From UBA5177 sp002413265 (GTDB lineage: Bacteria; Chloroflexota; UBA5177): a stretch of DNA of 64,000 nt. Location of the stretch: NCBI GenBank assembly GCA_036752825.1, contig DAIORV010000004.1, positions 1 to 64,000 on the forward strand, given 5' to 3'. The notes beneath the pieces were generated by a model that made no database searches, was not told where the DNA came from, and worked only from the letters and a program-made list of their open reading frames with translations. Positions 51,206 through 59,815 of the stretch are shown here, piece by piece; positions within the stretch are counted from its first letter, which is position 1, and each line of letters starts with the position of its first letter. A program made the position numbers and the translations under genes.

Positions 51206-51482
51206 GTGATCGTGCTAAGCGGGGAGCTAGCGGTGCCCTGTACCCGCAATCCGCTACAGCGGGGTTGAATTCCACGCTCGAGGCTCGTGCCATACGCATC
51301 TGCCGGAGCGCTCGACGTCGAAGGTCGAGTTCTACGCGGCGGAGCCCTGTGAACCTCGTCAGGTCCGGAAGGAAGCAGCGATAAGCGGTAAGCTCCGGGT
51401 GACGTAGAGTGGCTCTACCGGAGCCGGGCGTTCTCGGTAAGGCGAGTGGTTTCGTTGTCGACAGTGTGGTGCACGATCACCC
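51206..51482 (+). ncRNA. ffs: Signal recognition particle RNA, large type with Alu domain
   Basis: The ends pair perfectly (GTGATCGTGC at 51206-51215 with GCACGATCAC at 51471-51480). The Alu domain (GGGGAGCTAGCGGTGCCC, CCCGCAATCCGCT, GGGTTGAATTCC) follows the 5' end. Domain IV with the Ffh-binding loop is unmistakable (CAGGTCCGGAAGGAAGCAGC). About 277 nt, the Bacillus/actinobacterial size rather than the 4.5S form. A TATACT (51197-51202) precedes it; a strong terminator follows. Confidence 0.93.
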
Positions 51483-51493
51483 TTGACGATTCC

Positions 51494-51524
51494 GGTGGCT
51501 GGGCGCAAGCCCAGCCACCTCTTC
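51494..51524 (+). terminator. Terminator of SRP RNA
   Basis: Eleven-pair perfect stem GGTGGCTGGGC/GCCCAGCCACC with a GCAA tetraloop, followed by TCTTCGTCATT. Confidence 0.75.
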
Positions 51525-51602
51525 GTCATTACGGTACGATTCTCCGACAACACAAGCCTGGTCTCTGGGGCAAAAATCTCTGCTGACGCCCAGACTATGA
51601 AA

Positions 51603-51629
51603 GAGACCCCTCCGAAGAGGGGTCTCTCA
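51603..51629 (-). terminator. Terminator of the ABC ATPase gene
   Basis: Ten-pair perfect stem GAGACCCCTC/GAGGGGTCTC around a four-base loop, followed on the minus strand by TTTCAT; 20 bases past the ATPase stop codon. Confidence 0.75.
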
Positions 51630-51647
51630 GCCTAAGCCGGTGTCGAG

Positions 51648-52769
51648 CTAGGCTACGGCGCTCTTGCTGTGGCCGATCGCGTTTCCCGAAGCCTCGTCGA
51701 AGATGTGCAGATTGTCGGGGTCAAACACCACATCGGTGTGCTTCAACGGCTCGGCGTCGAAGTCTGCCGGGAATTCGGCGGTCAATGTGGCGCCATTCTT
51801 CGACAGATAGACATACTGATGGCTACCCATGTTTTCCACGACTTCGATTTCGGTGTCGATCTTGTTTGGCGCGGCACTTCCGTCTGCCAGTACAGCCGGG
51901 ATGATGTGTTCCGGCCGAATACCGAGCACCACTTTTTCAGCATTCTGGCCTCGAGCCACTGAACTCAGGTTCTCCGGCAAGGTTACGGTCCAGCCGTCAC
52001 CCTGCACGTTCATCGATCCGTTCGATTGCTGCAGGGTTCCGGGCAGGAGGTTCATGGATGGGCTGCCGATGAAGCCGGCGACGAAGGTGTTGGCCGGATA
52101 GTCGTACAGCGTGGTCGGCTTATCGGTTTGCTGCAGGAACCCGTCTTTCATCACGGCGATGCGATTACCCATGGTCATGGCTTCGGTCTGATCGTGAGTG
52201 ACGTAGATCATGGTCGTCTTGAGTCGAAGGTGCAGCTTGCTGATCTCGGCTCGAGTCTGAACGCGCAGCTTGGCGTCGAGGTTGGAGAGTGGCTCGTCCA
52301 TCAGGAAGACCGCGGGGTTGCGGACGATCGCCCGTCCGAGAGCAACGCGCTGACGCTGCCCGCCGGAGAGCGCCTTCGGCTTGCGATCGAGGAGCGGGGT
52401 AATACCCAGGATCTCGCCGGCCTCGGTCACGCGGCGTCGAATCTCTTGCTTTGGCGTCTTGCGAAGCTTCAAGCCGAACGCCATGTTGTCGTAGACGTTC
52501 ATGTGCGGGTACAACGCGTAGCTCTGGAACACCATGGCGATGTCTCTGTCTTTGGGCGAGAGATCGTTGACCACTCGCTCTCCGATACTTATGGTGCCCT
52601 CTGAAATGTCGTCGAGGCCCGCTACCATTCGAAGCGTTGTCGACTTGCCGCAACCCGATGGACCGACCAGCACGAGGAATTCCTCGTCCTTGGCCTCCAG
52701 GCTTACATCATGTACCGCGACAACGTCTCCATAGCGCTTCCAGATGTGCTCCAGGGTAACTTTCGCCAT
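51648..52769 (-). CDS. Orphan sugar-type ABC transporter ATPase (MsmK/UgpC/MalK-like)
   Basis: 373 residues. Walker A GPSGCGKST (about 36-44), signature LSGGQRQRVALGRAI, Walker B FLMDEPLSNLDA, H-loop YVTHDQTEAM, and a C-terminal TOBE/OB regulatory domain (VVLGIRPEHI, MGSHQYVYL). This ATPase class energises carbohydrate importers. No permease or binding-protein gene is adjacent, so it may serve several importers encoded elsewhere, as MsmK does. It has its own promoter and terminator. Confidence 0.9.
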   Translation of the reverse strand: MAKVTLEHIWKRYGDVVAVHDVSLEAKDEEFLVLVGPSGCGKSTTLRMVAGLDDISEGTISIGERVVNDLSPKDRDIAMVFQSYALYPHMNVYDNMAFGLKLRKTPKQEIRRRVTEAGEILGITPLLDRKPKALSGGQRQRVALGRAIVRNPAVFLMDEPLSNLDAKLRVQTRAEISKLHLRLKTTMIYVTHDQTEAMTMGNRIAVMKDGFLQQTDKPTTLYDYPANTFVAGFIGSPSMNLLPGTLQQSNGSMNVQGDGWTVTLPENLSSVARGQNAEKVVLGIRPEHIIPAVLADGSAAPNKIDTEIEVVENMGSHQYVYLSKNGATLTAEFPADFDAEPLKHTDVVFDPDNLHIFDEASGNAIGHSKSAVA

Positions 52770-52847
52770 TTCTCACCCTCTCCTTCGCACGTGGCGTGAG
52801 CAAGCGGCGCTGGTGCTCTCAATGAACGCCGGCAACCGTTGGTACCC

Positions 52848-52876
52848 ATTATGGTGGCACGCAATCTGCATGGCAA
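52848..52876 (-). promoter_or_regulatory. Promoter of the orphan ABC ATPase gene
   Basis: Minus strand TTGCCA (52871-52876), 17-base spacer, CATAAT (52848-52853); leader of about 70 bases. Confidence 0.55.
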
Positions 52877-52918
52877 GGGGTAGCACCCGTTGGATCGGAT
52901 GCGGAAGGACGATTGGAC

Positions 52919-53152
52919 ATGAACGACATTGCCGGACTCAACCAGGGATTGACCGAAACGATGACCATCGAGAGCTCCAAGAAGCTCAAGCCAGAGCGCA
53001 TTGAGGCGTCGCTGACGGCTCTTGACGGCGTACGCAGCGTCGACGTCGAGGGCACAACCGTAACGGTCAGCTACGATCCGACGATTGTGGATCAGAACGC
53101 GATCCGGGCAGCCATTGAGAAGGATGGCGCGGCTATCGTGACCAGCGGCTAG
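52919..53152 (+). CDS. HMA-like ferredoxin-fold protein lacking the CxxC metal motif
   Basis: 77 residues with the strand-helix-strand-strand-helix-strand rhythm of heavy-metal-associated domains (IEASLTALDGVRSVDVEGTTV, TVSYDPTIVDQNAIRAAIEKDG). The place of the metal site (GMxCxxC) reads IESSKKLKPER, and there is no cysteine at all, so it cannot bind copper in the usual way. Start is the ATG at 52919 or a TTG six bases earlier; GAAGGA lies upstream. Confidence 0.7.
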   Translation: MNDIAGLNQGLTETMTIESSKKLKPERIEASLTALDGVRSVDVEGTTVTVSYDPTIVDQNAIRAAIEKDGAAIVTSG

Positions 53153-53232
53153 TCGCCGACCGGACACGACAACCCGCTCTTCTCGAACTGAGCGGCTTTC
53201 GGGCCAACTGCCGGGCAACCGCAGCTAGCTCT

Positions 53233-54354
53233 TCAGACCTCCAGCTGTCTGGGAAAGTCGGTTAGGTCCTGAAATCCCTCGTCTGTCACGACGACCAGAT
53301 CCTCTAGCCGGATTCCACCGACCTCAGAGTCGTATAGTCCGGGTTCGACGGTGACGACGTCGCCTGGCCTGAGCTCCACCTGCCGGGTGCCGATGCTCGG
53401 ACTCTCGTGAATCTCGAGTCCGATGCCATGCCCCGTGCCGTGGATGAAGCGGGCACCCGGCCCCTCACCCTCGAACCCGGCCTCCGCGAAGACCTCGCGA
53501 ACTGCCCCGTGTACCTCGCTGCCGTCGACGCCGGGACCAATTACGGCTAGTGCGGCATCCAACGCGCGCGCCGTCGCTTTGAACATCGCCTTAAGAGGTT
53601 CCGGCGCTGGCCCCTTCACCACCGTTCGCGTCATGTCGGCAAAGTAGCGCGTTCGCTTACTCCGTGGGAAGATGTCGATTACGATCGCCTCGCCAGCTCG
53701 AAGCGGGCCACTTCCCAACCAGTGAGGATCGGCGGCGCCCGTGCCGCCCGCGACGATCGGGCCCTGGGACGTGTCCATTCCCTCCCACAGCAGCAGGGCT
53801 TCGATCTCTCCCTGGATCCGCTCGCTGGTGAGTGGAATGCCGTCGATATGAAGCATGCCGCCTTTTTCCTCGCTGCTGGAGATGAGCTCGATCGCGCGGG
53901 CCATTGCTTTCTGGGTTGCCGCTTGAGCCTGCTCGATTGCCGCGATCTCTGATGCGCTCTTGCGCCGCCGGTCTCCTACAAGCAAGTACGGATCGATGCA
54001 CAGCGCATGACCCTCCGCTCTCAGACCGTCGGCATAAAGCACCGGAAGCTGCCCTTCGACCACCACTCCGTCCGCGGATAGAGCCTCCAGGACCCGGCTG
54101 AGTAAGATCGTGAACGCTTTGTTTCGATCGTTCGTCTCTCTCACCAGGTCGCGGTAGCCGAACTCGGCAAAAGAGCGAACGTCATCGACGCTGGACTCTT
54201 TTTCGGCCCGGCCCTTTTCCATATCGTTGACGACCAGCATCGTTCGGCCGTCCCGCTCTGCGAACGCGAACGTGTCCTCTGCAAGAAATTTGGTCTTGTA
54301 GAACAGGTTGGCGTTCGACGCGCTGTCACCAACCAGAAGCAATACCTGGCTCAC
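53233..54354 (-). CDS. M24-family metallopeptidase (Xaa-Pro aminopeptidase/dipeptidase type)
   Basis: 373 residues from a GTG at 54354 with an AGGGGGA ribosome site. The pita-bread fold ligands are visible in order: IDIFPRSKRTRYFADMTRT (two Asp), HGTGHGIGLEIHE (His), TVEPGLYD (Glu) and GGIRLEDLVVVT (Glu). The N-terminal creatinase-like domain precedes them. It removes or splits proline-containing peptides. A longer frame to 54468 overlaps the divergent gene and is rejected. Confidence 0.88.
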   Translation of the reverse strand: MSQVLLLVGDSASNANLFYKTKFLAEDTFAFAERDGRTMLVVNDMEKGRAEKESSVDDVRSFAEFGYRDLVRETNDRNKAFTILLSRVLEALSADGVVVEGQLPVLYADGLRAEGHALCIDPYLLVGDRRRKSASEIAAIEQAQAATQKAMARAIELISSSEEKGGMLHIDGIPLTSERIQGEIEALLLWEGMDTSQGPIVAGGTGAADPHWLGSGPLRAGEAIVIDIFPRSKRTRYFADMTRTVVKGPAPEPLKAMFKATARALDAALAVIGPGVDGSEVHGAVREVFAEAGFEGEGPGARFIHGTGHGIGLEIHESPSIGTRQVELRPGDVVTVEPGLYDSEVGGIRLEDLVVVTDEGFQDLTDFPRQLEV

Positions 54355-54403
54355 GAATCCCCCTGAAATCCGCTGTAGTATACTCGCGCCGAAACGGAGA
54401 ACC

Positions 54404-55222
54404 ATGGACGTTTTCATCAGCGCGGATGTCGAAGGCGTCGCCGGCATCGCAAGCTGGAGCCAGATCACTCCGGGCTCGGATGACTATGCAGTGGGCCGGT
54501 CGCTGATGGTCGGCGAAGTCAACGCGGCGATCGAAGGCGCCTTTGACGCGGGCGCCGATCGCGTGGTCGTAAATGACTCGCACTCGCGAATGACCAACCT
54601 ACCGCCAGAGCAGGTGGATGCTCGGGCGCGCCTCATATCGGGCCACTACAAGCCCATGTACATGCTGCAAGGCATCGACGACAGCTTTGACGCGGCCTTT
54701 TTCATCGGCTACCACGGAGCCATTGGCGAACCCGAAGCCATCCTTTCGCATACTTACAACCCTCGGGCCATCTGGGAAGCCAAGATCGACGGCCGTGCCG
54801 TCGGCGAGGTCGGCATAAATCTCCTGGTCTGCGAGTACTTTGGTGTCCCGGTGCTCCTCGTCACCGGTGACCAGACGACGGCCCTGGAGGCCCGAGAGCT
54901 CATTCCAGGCATTCACGTAGCCGAGGTGAAGCGCTCCTTTGGCCGCTACAGTGCCGAGAGCTTAAGTCCATCAGAGGCGAGAAAGATCATTCGCCGGGCA
55001 GCCGAGGAGAGTTTGCAGGGGCTTCCCAAGCCGCCCCTGCTTAGGCGAGCCGTAACTATGGAGGTCACCTTCTTGGTTGCCGACATGGCATCTATGTCGG
55101 AGTGGGTTCGAGGGGTGGAGCGTTCCGGACCGCGAACCGTATCGTTCCGGGCCGCTGACGGTCTGGAGGCGTATCAAACCTTCTATGCGCTGTTGACACT
55201 GACGCGAAGCCTCGTCGAGTGA
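54404..55222 (+). CDS. M55-family D-aminopeptidase (DppA-like)
   Basis: 272 residues. MDVFISADVEGVAGIASW carries the DxE zinc ligands; VVVNDSHSRMTNL, GIDDSFDAAFFIGYHG and LVTGDQTTALEA are typical of DppA. Known members cut D-Ala-D-Ala dipeptides. The ATG at 54404 has GGAG upstream. Divergent from the M24 peptidase and coupled to ruvC by a GTGA overlap, an odd partner for a recombination gene. Confidence 0.88.
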   Translation: MDVFISADVEGVAGIASWSQITPGSDDYAVGRSLMVGEVNAAIEGAFDAGADRVVVNDSHSRMTNLPPEQVDARARLISGHYKPMYMLQGIDDSFDAAFFIGYHGAIGEPEAILSHTYNPRAIWEAKIDGRAVGEVGINLLVCEYFGVPVLLVTGDQTTALEARELIPGIHVAEVKRSFGRYSAESLSPSEARKIIRRAAEESLQGLPKPPLLRRAVTMEVTFLVADMASMSEWVRGVERSGPRTVSFRAADGLEAYQTFYALLTLTRSLVE

Positions 55223-55731
55223 AGGCGCTGGGCATCGATCCCGGCCTTGTGGTCACCGGTTACGCGGTGCTGGAGCAGGAGTCGGGAAGCATACGACTGA
55301 TCGAGGCCGGCACCATCGATGCCGGAAAAGCCAAGGATCCACTGCCCATTCGACTCCGCCGCCTGCACGAAGGCATCAACGGTCTCCTGGACGATCACCA
55401 GCCCGAGGCTATGGCGCTCGAAACGCTTTTCTCTCACTACGACCACCCGCGCACCGCGATTCTGATGGGGCACGCGCGTGGTGTCATTTGTCTCGCGGCC
55501 GGCCTCCATGACGTTGCGCTGCATAATTACACCGCCACGCAGGTGAAAAGCGCGCTAACGGGCAATGGCCGTGCGAGTAAGGAACAGATCCAAAAAATGG
55601 TGAGGCGAACCTTCGCTCTCGTCGAGACTCCACGGCCACCGGACGTCGCGGACGCTGTTGCGATCTCTCTCTGCCACCTCTACCACCACGGCACTCGCTC
55701 GAACCAGGACTATCTCAGGCTGATCAAGTAG
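55219..55731 (+). CDS. ruvC: Holliday junction resolvase RuvC
   Basis: 170 residues from a GTG overlapping the previous stop. Catalytic acids: Asp7 (LGIDPGLVVTGYAV), Glu in MALETLFSHYD, and two Asp in PPDVADAVAISLCH. Other family stretches are HPRTAILMGHARGVI and YTATQVKSALTGNGRASKEQ. ruvA and ruvB, usually adjacent, are not in the window. Confidence 0.94.
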   Translation: MKALGIDPGLVVTGYAVLEQESGSIRLIEAGTIDAGKAKDPLPIRLRRLHEGINGLLDDHQPEAMALETLFSHYDHPRTAILMGHARGVICLAAGLHDVALHNYTATQVKSALTGNGRASKEQIQKMVRRTFALVETPRPPDVADAVAISLCHLYHHGTRSNQDYLRLIK

Positions 55732-55733
55732 CG

Positions 55734-56549
55734 ATGGCAAAGTCTGCCGAAGATCTGATTCGCGAGCTCGAAGCCGGAGGCGTGCTAGACCGGGGTTCCG
55801 CGCCCGCAAGAGCCGCCCCGCGTGCCATGCGGAGCTCGGGCGCAAGCACGCCAGGGACGAAGCCGTCGGCTCTTCTCTTCGTCGTTCTTGCGGCGGTTGT
55901 CATCGCCGTTCTGGGTTCCTTGCCGCTCGTATCCACTGGGCTGTACCCTTTCAGTCTCTTCGTCACGCTGGTTCATGAGACGTGCCATGCCGTGGCCGCC
56001 GCCCTCACCGGAGGACGGGTAGACAGTCTCAAGGTATCGGGCGATCTCTCGGGCGTGACCATGATCGCCGGCGGGGCCCGGGCTTTGGTGGACTCTGCCG
56101 GCTACCTTGGGGCCGCCCTTGTCGGCGCCGCGCTATTGATTACGCCGCTTCGCTACGCCCGTTGGGCGATCGCCGCCCTCGCTGCCATCCCCTTCGCCGA
56201 CCTGCTGCTTTTTCATCCGGCGACCCTTTTCACGGCCGTCTGGTGTGTCGTATTCCTGGCTGGACTCGGGCTGGCTGCCTGGAAGCTCCCCCTGCGGTTC
56301 ATGCGCTTCCTGCAGATATTTCTTGGTGTTTCCTGCGGACTGAATGCATTTCGGGACCTCATGACACTGTTCTTTATCTCATCGAGTGGCGCCCACATCC
56401 ATACCGACGCCGTAGCCATGTCCAACGTTGTTCCCTTGCCGGCTACCGTCTGGGCCGTGCTGTGGACTTTGCTGTCTCTGTTGCTGCTGGGTGGCGCCCT
56501 CTTCGGCATGGCGAAGCGCGATCTGAAGAACTGGCGCGGTGCCGCTTAG
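55734..56549 (+). CDS. M50B-like membrane metalloprotease homologue
   Basis: 271 residues. A ~45-residue cytoplasmic leader is followed by about five to six membrane segments. HETCHAVAA in the second segment is the HExxH zinc motif, as in the peptidase M50B-like family; the second motif (NPxG/D) is not obvious, GARALVDSAGYLGAAL and FADLLLFHP being the closest polar spots. Role unknown; starts three bases after ruvC. Confidence 0.75.
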   Translation: MAKSAEDLIRELEAGGVLDRGSAPARAAPRAMRSSGASTPGTKPSALLFVVLAAVVIAVLGSLPLVSTGLYPFSLFVTLVHETCHAVAAALTGGRVDSLKVSGDLSGVTMIAGGARALVDSAGYLGAALVGAALLITPLRYARWAIAALAAIPFADLLLFHPATLFTAVWCVVFLAGLGLAAWKLPLRFMRFLQIFLGVSCGLNAFRDLMTLFFISSSGAHIHTDAVAMSNVVPLPATVWAVLWTLLSLLLLGGALFGMAKRDLKNWRGAA

Positions 56550-56614
56550 CCGCGATCAGGCGGGTATATCGACTGAACATAACGATCGGGTACACATGGT
56601 GATACGTTAGGCTG

Positions 56615-57562
56615 ATGTTCGATCTGGTCCAGCAGCGCTTACCCGACCTGATTACCGTTTTCCTTGGCATCTTCCTCGAGGCCACTCCCTTCCTGCTCGT
56701 TGGTGTTCTGGTCTCGAGCGTGCTCGAGATAGTTGTCTCAGAAGACCGACTCTTACGGTGGCTGCCGCGAAATGCCCTCGTGGGGCTGCTCGGCGGGGTA
56801 GCCGTAGGTGCGGCCGCGCCTCTCTGTGAATGTGGAACGGTGCCCATCGCCAGGAGCTGCGTATCAAAGGGCCTTCCGCTCCCGGCCGCAGTCGGTTTTC
56901 TCCTGGCCGCGCCGGTTATCAATCCGGTGACCGTCACCGCCACCTACACGGCCTTCCACAGCAATCTTCAGATCCTCGTTCTTCGCGTCACTCTTGGGAT
57001 CGCGATCGCCCTGGCGGTTGGGGGCCTCTTCCTTCTATGGCCTCGGGACGAACCTGCACTGAGGGTCAGCCGAACCGGCGATCCGGCGGACTCGCATCAC
57101 CGCCACGAGCACGACCATGGCTGCGACCAGAGTCGGGCGAAGCGCGTCTCGCTGCTTGCGAGACTCCTCGACCTACTTCACCACTCGGCTTCGGAGCTTT
57201 CGTCCCTGGCCGTCTACCTGATCGGCGCCTGCCTCGTCGCGTCGCTCTTGCAGGTCTTCCTGCCGCGCACTCAGCTCCTCTCGATTGGGCAGGGGCCGCT
57301 GCTTTCGGTGCTGATCATGATGGCCGTCGCGGTGATACTTTCCACCTGCTCGTCGGTCGACGCGTTCGTGGCCCTGGCGTTTTCGACAACGTTTGCTCCT
57401 GGCGCTATTCTGGCCTTCTTGCTCATCAGTCCAGTCCTCAACCTCAAGAGCGGGGCGCTCGTCCTGGGCCTGTTCAGACCGGGAGTGGCCATGCCGCTTC
57501 TGGCCACCTCAACTGCCGCGGTTCTGCTGGCCGCTCTTTCCATCAACTACCACCTGCTTTGA
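56615..57562 (+). CDS. DUF318/UPF0718 (ArsP-like) permease
   Basis: 315 residues, about eight membrane segments in two sets around a His-rich loop (DSHHRHEHDHGCD, ~165-178). Each half has a motif of the family: PLCECGTVPIARSC and VILSTCSSVDAFVALAF. Related permeases export arsenicals or other metal species; the His-rich loop suggests metal contact. First gene of a three-gene overlapping operon with TIGR03943 and an Ig-like protein. Confidence 0.87.
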   Translation: MFDLVQQRLPDLITVFLGIFLEATPFLLVGVLVSSVLEIVVSEDRLLRWLPRNALVGLLGGVAVGAAAPLCECGTVPIARSCVSKGLPLPAAVGFLLAAPVINPVTVTATYTAFHSNLQILVLRVTLGIAIALAVGGLFLLWPRDEPALRVSRTGDPADSHHRHEHDHGCDQSRAKRVSLLARLLDLLHHSASELSSLAVYLIGACLVASLLQVFLPRTQLLSIGQGPLLSVLIMMAVAVILSTCSSVDAFVALAFSTTFAPGAILAFLLISPVLNLKSGALVLGLFRPGVAMPLLATSTAAVLLAALSINYHLL

Positions 57563-58263
57563 ACACGACGCTTTTTCGCCGGATCTGCACTGCCTCTCCT
57601 CCGCTGCTCTTTGCCGTGCTGGTGCTGAAACTTTGGCTCACCGGAACCATCGGTTATTACGTGAACGGAAGGACCATCTGGATAGTCCTGCTTGGTGGCT
57701 CTTTGGCAGCGACGATCGGTCTTGGCGCCCTGTGGCGATCTTCCGAAGAGAACGTTAACGCCTCATCCCTGTGGAAGCCTCTGATATTCGCCGTGCCGCT
57801 GGCGGTTGGACTGCTGGTTCCGGCCAGGCCACTCTCTGCAAGCAGCGGGCAGTCGTCCTCTCTTGGATCGCTTCAGCTTGCCTCGCACGTTGCGAGCGGT
57901 GGTGGGGGCGACCTGTTCGGATACTGGATGAATGCGCTGTCTGACCACCCGGAGCCTGGCTGGTGGACCGGCCGGCACGTTACCCTGGTCGGTTTCGTCG
58001 CCCACCAGACCGGCCTTCCTCCCCGCAGCTTCATCCTCGGGCGTTATCTGGTCACCTGCTGCGTGGTCGACGCCTCGCTGCTTGGGTTTCCGGTTCAGCT
58101 CGACAGGACTGTCCGCGCTCCCGATGAAGGTGCCTGGATACAGGTCAGCGGCGTGTTTGGCACCCGGTATTGGACTGATCCCAGTGGCCAGCACTATCCG
58201 CTCATCAATCACGCGACGATTTCAGGCGTGAGCATTCCATCGACCCCCTACCTTTCGCCATGA
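57559..58263 (+). CDS. TIGR03943-family membrane protein
   Basis: 234 residues from a TTG that overlaps the permease stop (TTGA). Two to three N-terminal membrane helices (SPPLLFAVLVLKLWLTGTIG, TIWIVLLGGSLAATIGLGAL, LIFAVPLAVGLLVPA) precede a soluble domain with VTLVGFVAHQ, FILGRYLVTCCVVDASLLGF and EGAWIQVSGVFG. This family is consistently encoded with DUF318 permeases and is probably a partner subunit. A longer frame upstream lies wholly inside the permease gene and is a shadow. Confidence 0.85.
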   Translation: MNTTLFRRICTASPPLLFAVLVLKLWLTGTIGYYVNGRTIWIVLLGGSLAATIGLGALWRSSEENVNASSLWKPLIFAVPLAVGLLVPARPLSASSGQSSSLGSLQLASHVASGGGGDLFGYWMNALSDHPEPGWWTGRHVTLVGFVAHQTGLPPRSFILGRYLVTCCVVDASLLGFPVQLDRTVRAPDEGAWIQVSGVFGTRYWTDPSGQHYPLINHATISGVSIPSTPYLSP

Positions 58264-59036
58264 ACGCGAAGATCCGAAGCTTCAGACTCGGGGTCGCCGG
58301 ATTTCTCACGCTCTGTCTGGCCGCTTCGGCCGTCATCGTGTTACGAGGAGACGGACCCCATCCCCGCGTGGTCGGGGTACTTCCGGCGAATGGCGCACAG
58401 CACTTTCCCGGAGGGCCAATGCAGATCACCTTCAGTCAGCCGATGGACACGTCGAGCGTGGAGCGCAGCCTGCAGGTGACTCCTGGCGCCGAAGGGCAAG
58501 GCGCATGGTACGGCAACACGCTGAACGTCCAGCCCCTGGGTGACTGGCGACCGAACGTTCTGTACCACGTGGCTCTCACCGGAAAGGTCACCGACAATGA
58601 AGGCCGTCCGCTTCACACGCCGGTTCTTTTCTCCTTCAGGGTTCATCACATCACCCGTCTCAAGGCCTGCTTGGTGTCTGGAGTCCGCAACATCTGCGAC
58701 GTCAGCCCCGGATATCACGCGCCCCTCACTCGCAGCCGGCTCCCGGTAGGCGACTTTGCCATGTCGACAGATGGAACCGAGATCGCCTACACCGAGTCCG
58801 AGGGGCGCAGGTCGATCTACCATCTCCATCTTGTCGACGTCACGACAGGGAAGACCGTGCAGCTCACTCGCGGAAACCGCTTCTCCGACGCCAAGCCGTA
58901 TTGGGTCAAGGACGTCGACACCTTCTTCTCGTACCAGCGGCAGCCGATCGGGCGGATCAACGGAAAGCCGCACCTTGGCAATCCCCAGGTCTGGACCATC
59001 GCAACCACTGGGGCAATGAACACTCCGTCTGGCTAG
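58260..59036 (+). CDS. Exported Ig-like (Big_5) protein with a short propeller-like end
   Basis: 258 residues; ATG overlaps the previous stop (ATGA). An N-terminal signal anchor (LGVAGFLTLCLAASAVIVL) precedes a Big_5/SbsA Ig-like domain (VVGVLPANGAQHFPGGPMQI, FSQPMDTSSVERSLQVTP). The last ~100 residues look like one or two WD40/TolB-type propeller blades (DGTEIAYTESEGRRSIYHL, YWVKDVDTFFSYQRQP). A full propeller would need four or more, so the protein may be shortened at its 3' end. Confidence 0.75.
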   Translation: MNAKIRSFRLGVAGFLTLCLAASAVIVLRGDGPHPRVVGVLPANGAQHFPGGPMQITFSQPMDTSSVERSLQVTPGAEGQGAWYGNTLNVQPLGDWRPNVLYHVALTGKVTDNEGRPLHTPVLFSFRVHHITRLKACLVSGVRNICDVSPGYHAPLTRSRLPVGDFAMSTDGTEIAYTESEGRRSIYHLHLVDVTTGKTVQLTRGNRFSDAKPYWVKDVDTFFSYQRQPIGRINGKPHLGNPQVWTIATTGAMNTPSG

Positions 59037-59214
59037 GACGGGTATGGGCATGAGAGTGACTTAGAAACAAGCCCCGGCGTCTACTTCGCTTGCGGTCGGC
59101 ACGGGCTCTGGTGGCTGCGTCTTCCTCGTAGGGGCGAGCTGCGGTCGCGCGCGGTGGCAGCCGGGGATGCTCACCGAGTTCCAAATGCGCCCTCACAGAT
59201 TTCGATCAAGAGCG

Positions 59215-59802
59215 TTACCCGCTCTCAGACGGCAACGGCGTCGCCGACGGAACGTTCACCGGGGCACCGAACTGTTTGAGGTACGGGCCCCACGCCACGG
59301 CGAAGAGTTTGACGGCACGCCGACGGTCGTTTCCGTGAACATACGAGAAACCGACCAGCATTCGATTTTCTAGGCTGCGGACGCCAGCGGGGACGAGCTT
59401 TTTTCCGAAGACCTCGATGCAGTCGTAGCCGCTCGGCGGGAATTCATAGGTGATTTCGAGGTCGACGGCGTTCGAGCCGGTAAATGGCTGCTGATACACG
59501 GTCGTGCCATCGACGCCCCACGTCGGATATCGGCCTGTGATGGCGACAAGGGCCGGAAGGTTCTTCTCCGTCGTGGACACGTACGCCGAAATCGAGTTCA
59601 CGAAGACGTTATGCGACCCCGCAGGCGCGAGCACGGCGGGAGAGACGCGAACACAATACTGGAGCCCGCGTCCACCTGGAATGTGGGAAACCCTCGCTGC
59701 GCCCAACGACAGGGTAGGTCCCGTCGAGATTGGCGCCTTGGATCCCGAGCAACCCATCACGGCCATACCGAACAACGCTGCAGTTCCCGGCATGAATTTC
59801 AT
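59215..59802 (-). CDS. Hypothetical lipoprotein
   Basis: 195 residues. The N-terminus MKFMPGTAALFGMAVMGCSG is a lipoprotein signal with lipobox AVMGC. The rest is beta-rich (VFVNSISAYVSTTEKNL, VDLEITYEFPPSGYDCIEVFG, MLVGFSYVHGNDRRRAVKLF) with two further cysteines that could form a disulfide. Family not recognised. Confidence 0.65.
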   Translation of the reverse strand: MKFMPGTAALFGMAVMGCSGSKAPISTGPTLSLGAARVSHIPGGRGLQYCVRVSPAVLAPAGSHNVFVNSISAYVSTTEKNLPALVAITGRYPTWGVDGTTVYQQPFTGSNAVDLEITYEFPPSGYDCIEVFGKKLVPAGVRSLENRMLVGFSYVHGNDRRRAVKLFAVAWGPYLKQFGAPVNVPSATPLPSESG

Positions 59803-59815
59803 CAGGGCACGTAGC

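Noticed and set aside
56830..57558. N-terminal extension of the TIGR03943 gene
   Set aside because: It is an out-of-frame reading of the permease gene with an arginine/serine-rich, non-membrane composition; the TTG overlap at 57559 is the natural start.
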